NCBI RefSeq assembly: GCF_000003815.2
Contig: NC_049987.1
Coordinates: 19,287,906-19,351,905, forward strand
Source: Branchiostoma floridae
Taxonomy: Eukaryota > Chordata > Leptocardii > Amphioxiformes > Branchiostomatidae
Direction: 5' to 3'
DNA: 64,000 nt
Made by a program: the position numbers and the translations under genes
In this document: in pieces, positions 30,074-39,964 of the stretch
Position numbering within the stretch: the stretch's first letter is position 1
Layout of the letters: each line of letters begins with the position of its first letter
Notes under the pieces: generated by a model
What the model saw: the letters and a program-made list of their open reading frames with translations, nothing else
What the model was told of the DNA's origin: nothing
Database searches by the model: none

Positions 30074-30400
30074 TCAAGTGGAGAGAATGCCGTTCTTTCG
30101 TCTCCATCGGCGACCCAGTTTTCCATCTTCTCCTTTCTGTACGTAACGATGCTTTAATCTTTTGTGTATCGCTGTAGCTACCTGTTTGCTAAATTGCTTG
30201 AATGACTTAGCTGCATCGCCCTGGACCTTCGTCTGGACCTTGAACCTCTGCAGGTTAAAGAGCCTGCCATCGGTCCGGAAACGTATTTGGATGTTGGTGT
30301 CGTCATTATCATCGTAGACATTTGAGAACATGGCTGGTTTGAGTAAACATCATGCTGAAGGGCGTTGGAGGTAGGATGTGCCCTTCTAGCTGCATCCTGT
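30074..30400 (-). mobile_element. RTE-like reverse transcriptase fragment
   Basis: The minus strand reads LPPTPFSMMFTQTSHVLKC in one frame, then IQIRFRTDGRLFNLQRFKVQ with TKV in another. The IR-Y/F-RTDG-x-LFNLRR-x-x-x-KTKV string just after the LAPTLFS-x-MF palm motif is characteristic of RTE-type LINEs common in deuterostomes. Only about 60 residues of RT survive. The following AAKSFKQFSKQVATAIHKRL is not RTE and marks a junction near 30210. Confidence 0.55.
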
Positions 30401-30404
30401 TCCC

Positions 30405-30865
30405 TGTAATGATTGAGCGAGAACGTAGCAAACCTTTCCAATCCCCTTCCTCGGGCTGTGGAGGTGAGCAGAGTGATCCTAAAGAGGGCTGCCCAGGGGG
30501 CTGTCGAACTCCACTGCTGCTTCGGTCCAGTAAGGAGCGACCATATGGCCTGGGCCTCCTGTGTGGGGGTTTGTGATTACAAATCACAGTGCATCCTGAC
30601 CTGCTGCTTCGCCACTCTCCCCTCGCCACAGGACTTGAGATAAGTAGGTTTGTGCACGTGATGTCTTGACTAGCGCGTGATCACCTGACTCACTTGCGCG
30701 AGGTAGCAGCTTCTTTAGCAGGACTTGAGGCTGCATGCTTTCTAAGGTTCAAATGAAGGTTTAAGAAACATGAGGTGTAAGTGCTCCCTCATGGCCTTCC
30801 ATGCGGGTCTCGTCACCTTACATCCCTTCATCTGTCTGAAGAGTTTATTTCCCCCTTAGTTATTG
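30405..30865. other. GC-richer stretch without an assigned gene
   Basis: Open frames exist on both strands (30629-30309 minus, 30413-30643 plus), but neither resembles a protein I know. Probably LINE-flank or decayed element. Confidence 0.3.
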
Positions 30866-30954
30866 GTGCTCAGCAATAAACTAACTTACTTACTTTACTA
30901 ATATACTTCAGTATATCAATTTCCTCACTCTTGAGAAATCTGAGACGCCCCTTT

Positions 30955-31225
30955 CCAGAAGCGACGCTACATGTAGTCACAGTTGCTTTGAACGTTGTAC
31001 ATGCAATACCGCTATCAATTTTATGCAGTGGCTTGTTCTTAAAATACTTCAGATAGTGCCTCTTCATCGATTTTGCAGTATGCTGCGTTTTCTTATTTTC
31101 ACCATCTCCTCCCACAGTTTTAAACTTGATGGCGGCCCAATGGGTATTTGAAATATGGCTGCATATCGCAACATACACTCTTCGTCGGATAGCCAATACT
31201 GCAATTTTTCTGTTTTCTTCACTGC
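30955..31225 (-). other. coding-like exon with Trp-rich DNA-binding look
   Basis: After an acceptor at about 31226 (tttttacag) the minus strand reads VKKTEKLQYWLSDEECMLRY, AAIFQIPIGPPSSLKLWEEM and VKIRKRSILQNR. Trp spacing suggests a Myb/SANT-like or similar small DNA-binding module, but this is weak. An overlapping 109-codon minus frame (31196-30870) is the alternative reading. Confidence 0.25.
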
Positions 31226-31527
31226 TGTAAAAATGTCAATAGATAAATATCAAATAAGTTGTTCAGTAATTAAAAGAAAACAAAAGGGAAGCAAAAAAAA
31301 ACAAGGCATGCTGAGCAGGCGGGCAGACTACGTATTATTTACTACAATGAAGTCAAGAAATTTTCATCCGTGCAACATTGTAGCCTTCAAGAATCAGTGA
31401 AGGAAAGTCGTCACTCTGGAAGGCTAAGTCTGCTCCTGTCGGTCTGCGGGGCGCGGTTGTTGCTGTTAGTGGGGATGGCTGTCAGACAGGGCCGGGCTGC
31501 TGGGCGGGGAGTGCTTCCAGTGCTGAA

Positions 31528-31839
31528 GTGTATACGTACTGCGGCCCGAACGGGATCGTAGATCCAAAGGGAGTTACCTGTCACTTTGAGCGCCTTCCAC
31601 TCCCAGTCTCGGCTTGCGGTTGGCGGCCGGAATTTCGAAGTCGACCTTCAGTCTGGTCTGTAGTACGCTGCAGAGGTCTGTCAGTTGGTGGCTACGGAAT
31701 CTTGGAGGCATCACCAGTCACACGGCCATACTGTTAGAACTGCCGTCCTCTTCGTCCCACATCAGTTCCTGCGTTACTCCAGCCAAAATCCCCTGCTCTT
31801 CCTCAGTCTGGACAACTTCACTTATTACGTCCAGCAACT
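31528..31839 (-). pseudogene. gag-like family, copy 3
   Basis: The acceptor at 31840 (actctag) opens LLDVISEVVQTEEEQGILAG, VTQELMWDEEDGSSNSMAV, a stop in place of Trp, LVMPPRFRSHQLTDLCSVLQ and TRLKVDFEIPAANRKPR. The layout equals the 20.0-20.5 kb copy: TE-x-E-x-x-x-x-AGVTQ(D/E)LM, acidic, W-x-V-x-PP-x-FR, LQ-x-RL-x-x-D. Here the upstream side is clean, so the segment TEEEQ...AGVTQ begins an exon rather than the gene. Confidence 0.5.
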
Positions 31840-31859
31840 AGAGTAAAACATAGAAAAAT

Positions 31860-32150
31860 GGAAATAAGTCAGTGCGTCCAAGGAAATTAAAAAGCATACG
31901 TGATTATTAGTTTAAACAGTTGATGCTAAACAACTATGGCATTTGAATAGATTTCATGTATCAATTTTACTCAGAGTTGAAAAGTGACAGGGACGATTTC
32001 GTCTAGATAAAAAGAAAAGAGGATTTATGAGGTCAACGTGTTCTTTTTGTGCGTGATTTGTCATTAGTTTCGCATACAAGCACGAATCTGATAAACTAAT
32101 CAAACAAAACTTGTTTTTCTCTTCTAAAAACAAGGTGCCAAGGGCTTGGC
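31860..32150. other. no gene seen
   Basis: AT-rich spacer; nothing supported. Confidence 0.4.
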
Positions 32151-32153
32151 CCT

Positions 32154-32762
32154 TTATATGCAGACGAACATGTTTGCATATTGACATAATGGACTCGCCG
32201 TCTTTCTCTTGGACTGGAGGCGCTTTTCCTTCTTTTGCCGCCTTTGTTCTCTAGCAGGCTCATCGTGTAACTTCGACGGATGGTTTTTAGCCGCGATATT
32301 GGTTGCTGTCGCTGCGCCGACGTTGGATACGTGGTTATTTATGCTCATGGGGCGGGGACCAGCTTCGAACGCGCCATCACGCTTCTTCACCGTGGCCTTA
32401 CAAAATGAACGGCGCTAGGGGTTACGCTGAACACCCAACCTGTAACCCATATTGTCTACCAGCTGAGGTTTCCCCTTCTTTGTTGCACCCTCCACCACTT
32501 TGTACGTACGGGGCACTGGCTGCTCGTCAACCTCCATCTTCTCCAAAATGGATTCTTCCAGAGAATCCTCCATTGACTCGTTTTTCCCCGATCGGGACGT
32601 AGAGGAAACTGATGGTCGTCGATGAACTTGGACGGATCCGTGGTGTCCATGTGGCTCTCTGTACTGTATACTCCCGCAGACTAGACTCATTAACCACTTC
32701 TGGCTGTAGGAATACGACGGCAGTTGTTTGCAGGCCCATACACCAATATTAGCCTCTATCAT
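32154..32762 (-). pseudogene. FLYWCH zinc-finger N-terminus of a MULE, copy D
   Basis: The minus frame 32762-32415 reads SMEDSLEESILEKMEVDEQP and VPRTYKVVEGATKKGKPQLV, DNMGYRL. A frame change leads to CKATVKKRDGAFEAGPRPMS (FLYWCH Cys, 32400 region) and HVSNVGAATATNIAAKNH (His ligand and linker). The VPRTYKV-x-E-x-x-TK-x-GKP(Q/L)L string is shared with 40.6-40.98 and 51.1-51.6 kb. The MULE catalytic part does not follow. Dead fragment. Confidence 0.65.
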
Positions 32763-33800
32763 TATAATTCTATTATTCTAGGAACATGTTAAGGTTGTCT
32801 CTTCGTCGTCGGTCGGCGAAGTCTTGTCAAATTCTTGCCCATCAGGAGATACTTTCCGTTCGATCTGTAATACCATGAAACAGAAGACGTTCCCATGTGC
32901 AGTTGGTATTTCAGTACCAAACAGGGAAGATATAAAGACTAAAATCATTCCACGTCATTTATTGTCAACTTTTACCCATTTTTTTTCTAATCCACATTCC
33001 TTATCAACAAAGCAATTTATCATAAACTTGTAGTACTAAACGTATTTCACTTTGAAACTCTATTGCACCAAGAGTCCACAGTAACTACCACCCTTAAGAA
33101 ATAAACGTAAAGAGTTTCTTCAGCTCCGCCTCGTCTGTTGTGACCTTATTAAAGATTGCTCCTACATCTCACAGGAGCTGGGTCACTTTACCCAAACCAA
33201 AGAACATTAAATTTAATAGAATTAAGCTAAGCAAAGAAATACCTAAAACCATTTAATACAATAGATAATCTAATCTTCAAACCAATACCGTGGAGGTCCA
33301 CTACATCCGCCTCAAGGTTCTTGAAAAGTCTTTAACTTTCAGCAGCAGGGTGACCAGATCCGGTTCCACCCAAGGTTCTTTATCCAAAGCTTGAGGTAGG
33401 CCTCACATCGTCAGGTATCCAACTTCTCATTGGTTTTTCTAAAATCACAAAAATTGGTACCCAATCCCGCCTGTATGTTATACGCGTATCTATACGTTAG
33501 CTTGCAAAAGAAACAACCTAGTACCTATCTGACAGTGCTAATGCCATGACTAATCTAGTGGCAACAGCCTAGTCATCAGCTTCCTTAAACAAAGATCCTT
33601 GTAACAAGGTTGCGTAAATTGTCCACTCAACGATAATTGTGATCAACGCTACAATATGCCAATATAACAAGAAAACAGACGAAGTTTATTGCAATTGATA
33701 CAACAAATATTTCATACAAATCAAGTCCTATATCCAGTCCATTCAGCGTGCCTTATCGATTAATCGTCATATTTCAATATTTCCGAGCCCTTCTAGCTCT
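32763..33800. other. no gene except a degraded exon inside the first duplication unit
   Basis: Only the 33115-33190 minus-strand block (DVGAIFNKVTTDEAELKKLF) is recognisable. It is related to VAKLMWDAGAIFNKVTTDKA at 13.05 kb. The rest is AT-rich. Confidence 0.4.
32990..33260. repeat. local direct duplication, unit 1
   Basis: Plus-strand text from ccttatcaacaaagcaa, through cataaacttgtagtact, cacgtatttcactttga-like, attgcaccaagagtc and aagaaataaacg, to gccgggtcact-like sequence is repeated at 34310-34600 in the same orientation, about 1.3 kb away. Unit 1 lacks a 13-bp segment found in unit 2. Confidence 0.8.
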
Positions 33801-34275
33801 GCCACTCTTTTTGGCCTCTACCTCGGAACAAAAACGCGACAAAAAACGCTCTGAATGCCCGTACTCCCCACAAGCATAACAACTGCCATGGAACACCGGA
33901 GGGAGCGGTCTAGACTGGGACGGTAAGGGATATGGTGGTTCCTTGAAGGATGAGGATTACCTAACAACATTTGGAAACTTGGGCCCCACCCTCTCATCAA
34001 TCTCGGATCCAAAAGCACGCAGAATCATCCCCCACCCCAAACCCCCCACCCCCACCCAGTAAGGGGTTGCCCTCGTGCATGAGGGCGTGCCTCAGGGTGG
34101 CGAAGTATGTTGGGAGATTTGCATGGCCCACCAGCCTTGCCTTTCTCCCCCAGCCTCCTCAGAGCCGGGATCATCATGGTCATACCATCGCCAGATCCAG
34201 GACGTGGTCTAGGGACTCCCTCACCCCGTCAGCCCTCTCTAGGGCCTCCAGCCTTTGTAACATTGGGAGATCCTA
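33800..34275 (-). pseudogene. gag-like gene with zinc knuckle, copy 4
   Basis: Minus strand after an acceptor at about 34275 (ttttag): LPMLQRLEALERADGVRESL and DHVLDLA; then RKARLVGHANLPTYFATLRH, ALMHEGNP; then a Pro-rich stretch and CYACGEYGHSERF, a CCHC zinc knuckle whose fourth ligand is Phe instead of Cys; it ends in a basic tail (KKSGRARRARKY) and a stop. The RKARLVGHANLPTYFATLRH block matches EKAREVNHAELPTFRATLHE at 44.8 kb. Coiled-coil/knuckle layout supports a gag/ORF1-like nucleic-acid-binding protein. Two frame changes break this copy. Confidence 0.5.
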
Positions 34276-34309
34276 AAATAATGAAATTATCCGTCACCAT
34301 GTGTCCACA

Positions 34310-34600
34310 CCATATTCCTTATCAACAAAGCAAGTTTGCTTTAACTTGCTCATAAACTTGTAGTACTATACGTATTTCACTTTGAAAACTCCATTGCACC
34401 AAGAGTCTTTAGTAAGTCTTTACCACCTAAGAAATAAACGAAAAGAGTTTCTTCAGCTCCGCCTCGTCTGTAGTGACCTTATTAAAGATTGCTCCTGCAT
34501 CTCACAGGAGCCGGGTCACTTAACCAAAACCTAAGAATATGTTAAATTAACCTTAGCAAAGAAGTACATGAAACCATTTAATCCAATAGAGAAAAGAAAT
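34310..34600. repeat. local direct duplication, unit 2
   Basis: Second unit of the duplication described at 32990-33260; it carries DAGAIFNKVTTDEAELKKLF on the minus strand (34512-34438) with one stop before it. Confidence 0.8.
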
Positions 34601-34772
34601 ACAGCACACACCGGATCGAGGAAAGATAAAAAGTTTTTGTTGTTGTTTGTTTAGCACGCCGGAAAAAAAACTTGACGGAAAAAAGTATTCCAAAAATCGC
34701 TCTCAAACTGACAGTTCATCGTACAGAAACACACGTAACTATACGAAAAATTTAGAAGCAACTTTTGCTTAC

Positions 34773-34890
34773 CCTTTGTCTTCGGCATGTTCGATGATGT
34801 TGACTTTGGCTTTGTTTTCAAAACTCCAAAACTCGTCAATCGGAACTCGTGGCACGCTGCACGCAAGTACAGGGCTGAATAGAACTGAAC
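34773..34890 (-). CDS. candidate first exon of a minus-strand gene (MPKTKG)
   Basis: The minus strand has ATG at 34788-34786 reading MPKTK and then a donor gtaagc directly after exon base 34773, so coding exon 1 would be 16 bp. The preceding about 100 bp have no upstream ATG in that frame and sit next to a GC-rich block with CCAAT boxes. This is the usual look of a 5' UTR plus first exon in an invertebrate gene. Following exons cannot be assigned: the next recognisable minus-strand sequence is the duplicated block at 34.5 kb and the gag-like exons. It could also be the promoter of a transposon. Confidence 0.35.
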
Positions 34891-34924
34891 TCTCTTGGGT
34901 GTATTGCGTCATCCATCGGCGCCG

Positions 34925-34980
34925 CCTGATTGGTTGTGCAACAAAACTTTGGCGCCACAGCGCTGGCCCCTGATTGGTCA
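34925..34980 (-). promoter_or_regulatory. two CCAAT boxes in a GC-rich, TATA-less block
   Basis: On the minus strand CCAAT occurs at 34933-34929 and 34977-34973, each in a gattgg(t/t) context on the plus strand, 44 bp apart, within ggcgccgcc/ggcgccacagcgc sequence. The spacing of about four helical turns is typical of NF-Y-bound promoters. They lie 140-190 bp upstream of the MPKTK start codon. Confidence 0.4.
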
Positions 34981-35079
34981 GGCTGTTCCAAAAGCCACTG
35001 GCACCCGACTAGGGCGTTGGAGACTGCAACGCTCGCGGCAACGTTGCCCTTGAATTTTGCCGTTAAATAGCACAATTTG

Positions 35080-35365
35080 AGGTCTAATGATGTTAGATTA
35101 TTAAAAAAGACCTACATAACTATCAACTTCGATGGTTATTTTTTCTTTTTTAATTATTCTGAATTTTGACTCAGCAAGACTCAGCCACCCTGAGATACTA
35201 CCTTAAATGCAACAGCAAGGTCAACATAGTCCTGCATCTCCTCTGTGTAAGTAAAAAACAACAGAGCATGTTATGTCTTTGGCAACATATGACACATTTA
35301 TGCTAGAGGGGTGTCTATTTATTTAAATAGCTTTACTCATACAGGACTGGTACGGAATATTGAAA
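35080..35365. other. no gene seen
   Basis: AT-rich sequence between the promoter-like block and the small-exon chain. Confidence 0.4.
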
Positions 35366-35367
35366 AT

Positions 35368-37422
35368 TCAAGGATGAGAGAAATGTGAAAAAAGTCTGTT
35401 TGGGGAAAATGACCACCTATCGTCATCTCTGTTTCTGATAACGACCGGGGAGCCTTCTGAGCACCATTCGGCAACTAGTGCTGGTGTGTCTGTCCTTGCT
35501 ATCCCGTAATTGTCCATGACTGGAGAAAATAACATGAAAAGTATATCCTGGGTTACCATAAAGTAGACAGGGGATCTTGTATTGTACAGAACCTATCCCT
35601 ACTGTCTAGCCCTTAAACCAAGGAGATTGTAATTATAACCTGCTTGCTTAAACACATTTTGGTTCCCACAAGCACATGTAGGAAGGGCAATGAAGTTTAT
35701 GCTGTTCTTTCAATAGTTTAAACCCCTTTGTTTTGTTTTATGTTCATATTCGACCTGACAGAAGCTACAAATACTAGTTAAAGTTTCATATAGCAAAGGC
35801 ACATCAGCTATTATGGCACAAAGTTACATGTTTCTTTCTGACATCTAAAGCAATCAGTGCCTTGTCAAGCACTGAAGATACACAGACCAGATGTTCTGCT
35901 GCATTAACAATTGGAGAGCTCTCGGGGTAGTTAAACCTGAGTGTATTACATAAGAGATTTCAATAGGATAGATGTTTCAAACCATGGTACTTTTGAATTG
36001 TCAGCGTTAGAATGCTGGTTTAATGTGAATCTGGCAGAGTTACAAACTTACCTTCGAGCATGTCCAGAAGGCTGCTTGTGGCCTCAACTGATCCAAAGTT
36101 CACAGCATCTAATAATAAAGAGACATTCACGGAAGTTTAAATTTGTTGTTAGGGCTCACAACATGTTGGGTTATCATTAAAATGTATTTTATTGTCAATT
36201 AATAAGATAATTTCAAGAAAAGTTACTGTCAATGAAGAATGATATATTACAAGACTAGCATTTTCTTTAGTTCAATATGATTATTGGCAGTATTATTGGC
36301 AATATTGTAAATACATTGAACTAAATTTATGTGCCTTAAATCTACTGCATGAGATTTTACAGTATCAGAGTTCTATATCACGTTGCTATGTGTACATTGT
36401 GTATTGATCAACATTGTGTCTTATATTGAAATACAGAAAATGAACGTCTTCTACCATCTGTCACATAACTCCAAATTCCATTTGTTTCTTTACCTTCAAA
36501 CACACTTCCCTCCATCTCTTCTGGTGCTATAGGACAATCAATGAGAACAATATTCTGTTAATAAATATTTTATCAAATGATGAATGCTCATCTGATATGG
36601 GCAGAATACTTGTTCAAACTATGCCTTTTTTTATCCTGACATCACTTGCTGATTTTTTTTCAATTTACATAACAATACATTTCTAAAACTGAAATATTTC
36701 CTTTCATGATGTTTTCCTTGTGTGTTTTTTAGTTCAAATGTTTGGAGTTTCTAATGGAACAGAGCACATCAACACTCACCAGCTGGCACATCCCCTTCCT
36801 CATCTGGAATTTCTCGAACCTCTTCTTCATCTTCACTAATGACAATCTCATTGTCCTGCACCTGTAACACATGAAAAAACTTCTATTTTGTCAATGTAGC
36901 ATACACATATCATCTCTTGATTTTAAAGTCATTTGCCCTTACAGGAAACTGGCAAAGACACGTGTCTTCTTGAGTCTGCATTTTCTAATTTCATATTCTT
37001 AAATGTGTGACTAAGAGTTGATTTTAAGTTGACCACAATGATGTCTGTCGGAAGCCAAGATCAGTTAATGGGAGTTTGTAATGTGCGATAAAATATTCCC
37101 AGACCAACCTTTAGCTATTGTAAGAGATTAAAACTGCACATGACTCAAAATGCATATCTCTCTAAACGGTCATTTGTGTGGGCAGTTAGTGTGAAGCCAA
37201 CGTGTTTGAAGTGTTTTGGAGCCTTCTGGTAGTTTGAGTATCCAATCATAATAGAATTAACATAATAGAAATAACTTGATATCACCTGCTCATGAGGGTT
37301 CTCTGGTGGCTCATCTTACTGGAGTCTCTTCATGATGTACACCACCTTACTACCTCCGGCGTACATTCGGTTCAACAACCTGTCCCCGTCCACTGCTCTG
37401 CCATGGCACATTCCTGAAAAGT
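35368..37422 (-). other. chain of small minus-strand exons, unidentified gene
   Basis: Exons with matching GT/AG sites on the minus strand. About 37420-37285 reads CHGRAVDGDRLLNRMYAGGS, KVVYIMKRLQ, one stop, DEPPENPHEQ, with donor gtgata. 36862-36781 reads VQDNEIVISEDEEEVREIPD, EEGDVPA, with donor gtgagt. 36525-36493 reads APEEMEGSVFE, with donor gtaaag. 36108-36054 reads AVNFGSVEATSSLLDMLE, with donor gtaagt. A last exon at about 35524-35368 reads VMDNYGIARTDTPALVAEWC and SEGSPVVIRNRDDDRW. The acidic EDEEEVREIPDEE linker indicates a nuclear-type disordered region. The in-frame TAA after MKRLQ may be real or a pseudogene mark. No family recognised. Confidence 0.45.
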
Positions 37423-37789
37423 TGTGAACAGACACAGCTGCGCTGATGATTTGGAAATATGATGATTTCCATTTGAAGGAGAAAGGAGATAGTTGATACC
37501 TGTAAAATGTTTTCAATGTTCAAATATTGGGTCTGTGTTCTATTTTGTGCTTTCATGCAATCTTCACCATATTAAACCTGTGCCTCAAACATATGTCTTG
37601 GTCAAGTTGGCAGGAAGAATACTGAAAACAAAAACTATGAATAATGAACATAAACCACTGCTAACATTTCTGATATCATTTCTAACTCTGTTCATACATA
37701 TTTCAATGTTTAAACCTATTCAGACCGGGGGGGGGGGGCATAGGTTATGTCATCTAAAGACTACCATGTAATGGACAAAGTATGTAAAT

Positions 37790-38900
37790 TTGTTTTCTCA
37801 TGTTTCATGAAGAGGGACCCTTTAGTCTTGCATGGTCCATGGACTGTAACTTTTTTTCTATGCATTTAGCCCATGTTGGGCATGTATATGCAATAAATAT
37901 CATTGTTCTCCAACGTAGGTGTTGCACTGTGTCAGATTTGGTGCATTGGTGTACAGGGACCTTAGGATGGACCAACTTCTGTCGGAGGGTGGACTGGGGT
38001 TTGAAGTTAGTAGCAATGCCAAATTTTAGTAGAATTAATTCGCCAGAGTTTCTCTGATTATCCTTAGATGAAGGGATTGTGGCATCTATTGTTTTCGTAT
38101 TGTCCTGTGGCTTTCTATTTGGAGATTACTTGGACTCATGAGTTGGTTTCAAGATTTGGTGAAAGACCATTGTCTGTAGCCACACTTCTTTAGGGCGTCC
38201 TTAAGGTGTCGGTACTCGTTGACTTGGCTTCCTCTAAGGTGATGATGGTGTCCGCTCTGTGAAACAGGGTTTTGATCTTGCCCAGTTTCTGGTTAAAATG
38301 AATGATGGGATTAGAAAATGGAAGGCCATGTATTGTTCAGTGCGCGTTGGTTTCCGGTACACATCCACATTGCTCATTCCACATGTGGGTTCTAGACAGG
38401 AAAACACAATGTCTAATAAAAGACAACACCTTTCGGAAATATATTGACTTCCAGTTTATGATGGTAATCGCGCTACCTTGTCATACTCGGGTGTACCAAT
38501 CCTTGGAGCTTTCCTCATTGTCAAAGTAGAATCTTCACTTCCACAGCTAAGAATAGGAGCTCCGGTACCCTGGCAGGGGCGTATGCAATCTTTCAATTCT
38601 TTACTGATGTCACCGGAATTGGTGAAGTTGAACAACGCTATGATGTCGTTAATAAGAGTAAAACGTTGGAAAGTGTACTTGTTAATATATTGCTTCGAAT
38701 TTTGTAATGACAGGGGTGATCGATTGATCCATCAGGGCCTTCCAGGTGCCAGGGATTTCTTTAGCAGAGAGGAAAGACAGGACTATGATGGATCTTATAT
38801 ATCTGTATGCAGACCTTTTTTTCAGTTATGTTGTTACATTGCTGTAATCTTCTCCACAAAGCCTGGTTTCAGTGGATAATACAATTCATTTTTATGACCT
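37790..38900 (-). pseudogene. Penelope-like element, RT and GIY-YIG fragment
   Basis: Minus-strand reading, N to C: NVDVYRKPTRTEQYMAF near 38360, then after a frame change LGKIKTLFHRADTIITLEEA, NEYRHLKDALKKCGYRQW, and further down GIATNFKPQSTLRQKLVHPK near 38000, followed by a degraded segment where the GIY-YIG nuclease should be (FIAYTCPTWAKCIEKKL). VYRKPTHT, HK-x-G-x-(I/V)-x-TL-x-HRA, CGY-x-x-W and FKP-x-x-TLR-x-x-LVHPK are the standard Penelope-like landmarks. Upstream to 38900 the RT palm is present only as scattered pieces (the YVDD motif reads YFDN). Several frameshifts; inactive. Confidence 0.75.
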
Positions 38901-39149
38901 CCGGAATCATGTAGGATAGAGCCGAAATCCGTTGTGATATGTTTTACACATTGAGGGTTGTTGGATGACGTTGTATAATATGCCGCATCACTTTCTTGTA
39001 GTTTGCATTCTTCCTTTCTTGACCCCAGTAAGCACGTAGAACAGGGCCGACCACATTCAATCTTTTAAAAGCCATTGTGATGTGTCTTACTTTGTGGGTT
39101 GTTGGCAGTAAGGTTTAGAATTCCTTGTGTCGCCTTCTTATAATCAGCC

Positions 39150-39430
39150 TTCTTACATTAGGCATTAGGATAAATACGAGTGGTACTTGTTAGGCATACT
39201 CTCCCTTTCGAACAAGGACACTGATGCTAAAGAGCTGCTTGAACGGGTCGCGGCACAACTTGAATGTCCCATGCATGTACCATTGTTTGGCATCTGCAAA
39301 GTGTTAAAGCTACAAGTCTGTAGCAAAAATAAGGTGCCTGCTGTCCCATAAATGGGCGTCCCCTTTAAAGAATGCAGGGTGTGTGGGGTCATGTCTTACG
39401 TAAACTCTCTGGGGGCACAGCGGGTTTTAC
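39150..39430 (-). pseudogene. MULE transposase fragment, copy E
   Basis: The minus strand reads FFKGDAHLWDSRHLIFATDL, HFADAKQWYMHGTFKLCRDP and FKQLFSISVLVRKGE, then a stop and QVPLVFILM. This is the segment LVFATDQQ...WYMDGTFK...PFxQL of copy A. It is cut off at about 39430, where LINE endonuclease sequence begins without spacer. Two stops. Confidence 0.75.
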
Positions 39431-39434
39431 CATT

Positions 39435-39960
39435 CGATGTTAAAGTCTCCTAGAATAAAGACCTCATTGTTTGAGTCTGTCGAGTGAAAGTATGACGTTG
39501 TTTAGAATTTGTATTGATGATCCCGAAGGTCGGTAAGTACAGCAGATCAGTTTGGGTTTTGTCTGTGGCAAAGTCACTTCTACCCATAGCAACTCCACGT
39601 CCCCCTCCTCCAAATCCGGTCTCTGTTTCCAAGGCAGACTGTTGTACATCAGTATTGCCACACCTCCTTCATGTCTGTTACGATCCTTTCGAATAACAGT
39701 CGAGCTCTCTACACATACGTCACTGTTGGGAGTGGTTGAGTCCAAATGTGTTTCTGACAAGGCAAGTATATGCAACTTATTATTCTCTACGAGTTCCTGT
39801 ATCTCGTGAGTTTTATTCTTCCAACTACATAAGTTTAAACGCCCAATATTGAGACCCTTACATGGCAGCTGCAAGTCTATTGGACCTGGGTTACAACTGA
39901 CATCTCCGCATAGTAGTACCAACACATGAACAATTTTTGCGAGCTATCCTGATCAACATA
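39435..39960 (-). mobile_element. 5' part of a LINE: 2A-like motif and endonuclease
   Basis: Minus strand: IVHVLVLLCGDVSCNPGP with a hydrophobic run before a 2A-like GDVSCNPGP (39907-39881; the usual Glu is Ser). Then NIGRLNLCSWKNKTHEIQEL, HILALSETHLDS, RNRHEGGVAILMYNSLPW and, after a frame change, FILGDFNIEW. These are the N-terminal half of an apurinic-type endonuclease (LNLCSWKNK, SETHLD, GDFN). It has no PHD finger, so it belongs to a different lineage from the 22.9-26.4 kb element. It ends right after GDFN at a junction with MULE sequence. A 5' LINE piece without its 3' end points to later deletion or recombination, not simple truncation. Confidence 0.75.
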
Positions 39961-39964
39961 ACCT

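Noticed and set aside
32487-33000. Possible CRISPR-like or other prokaryotic repeat arrays in the window
   Set aside because: None of the tandem repeats (21, 22, 23, 27, 68, 88, 106, 195 bp) has unique spacers, and splice sites and LINEs make the DNA eukaryotic.
34925-34980. GC-rich block as an origin or viral stem-loop
   Set aside because: No nonanucleotide-type stem-loop or inverted repeat; CCAAT promoter reading is simpler.
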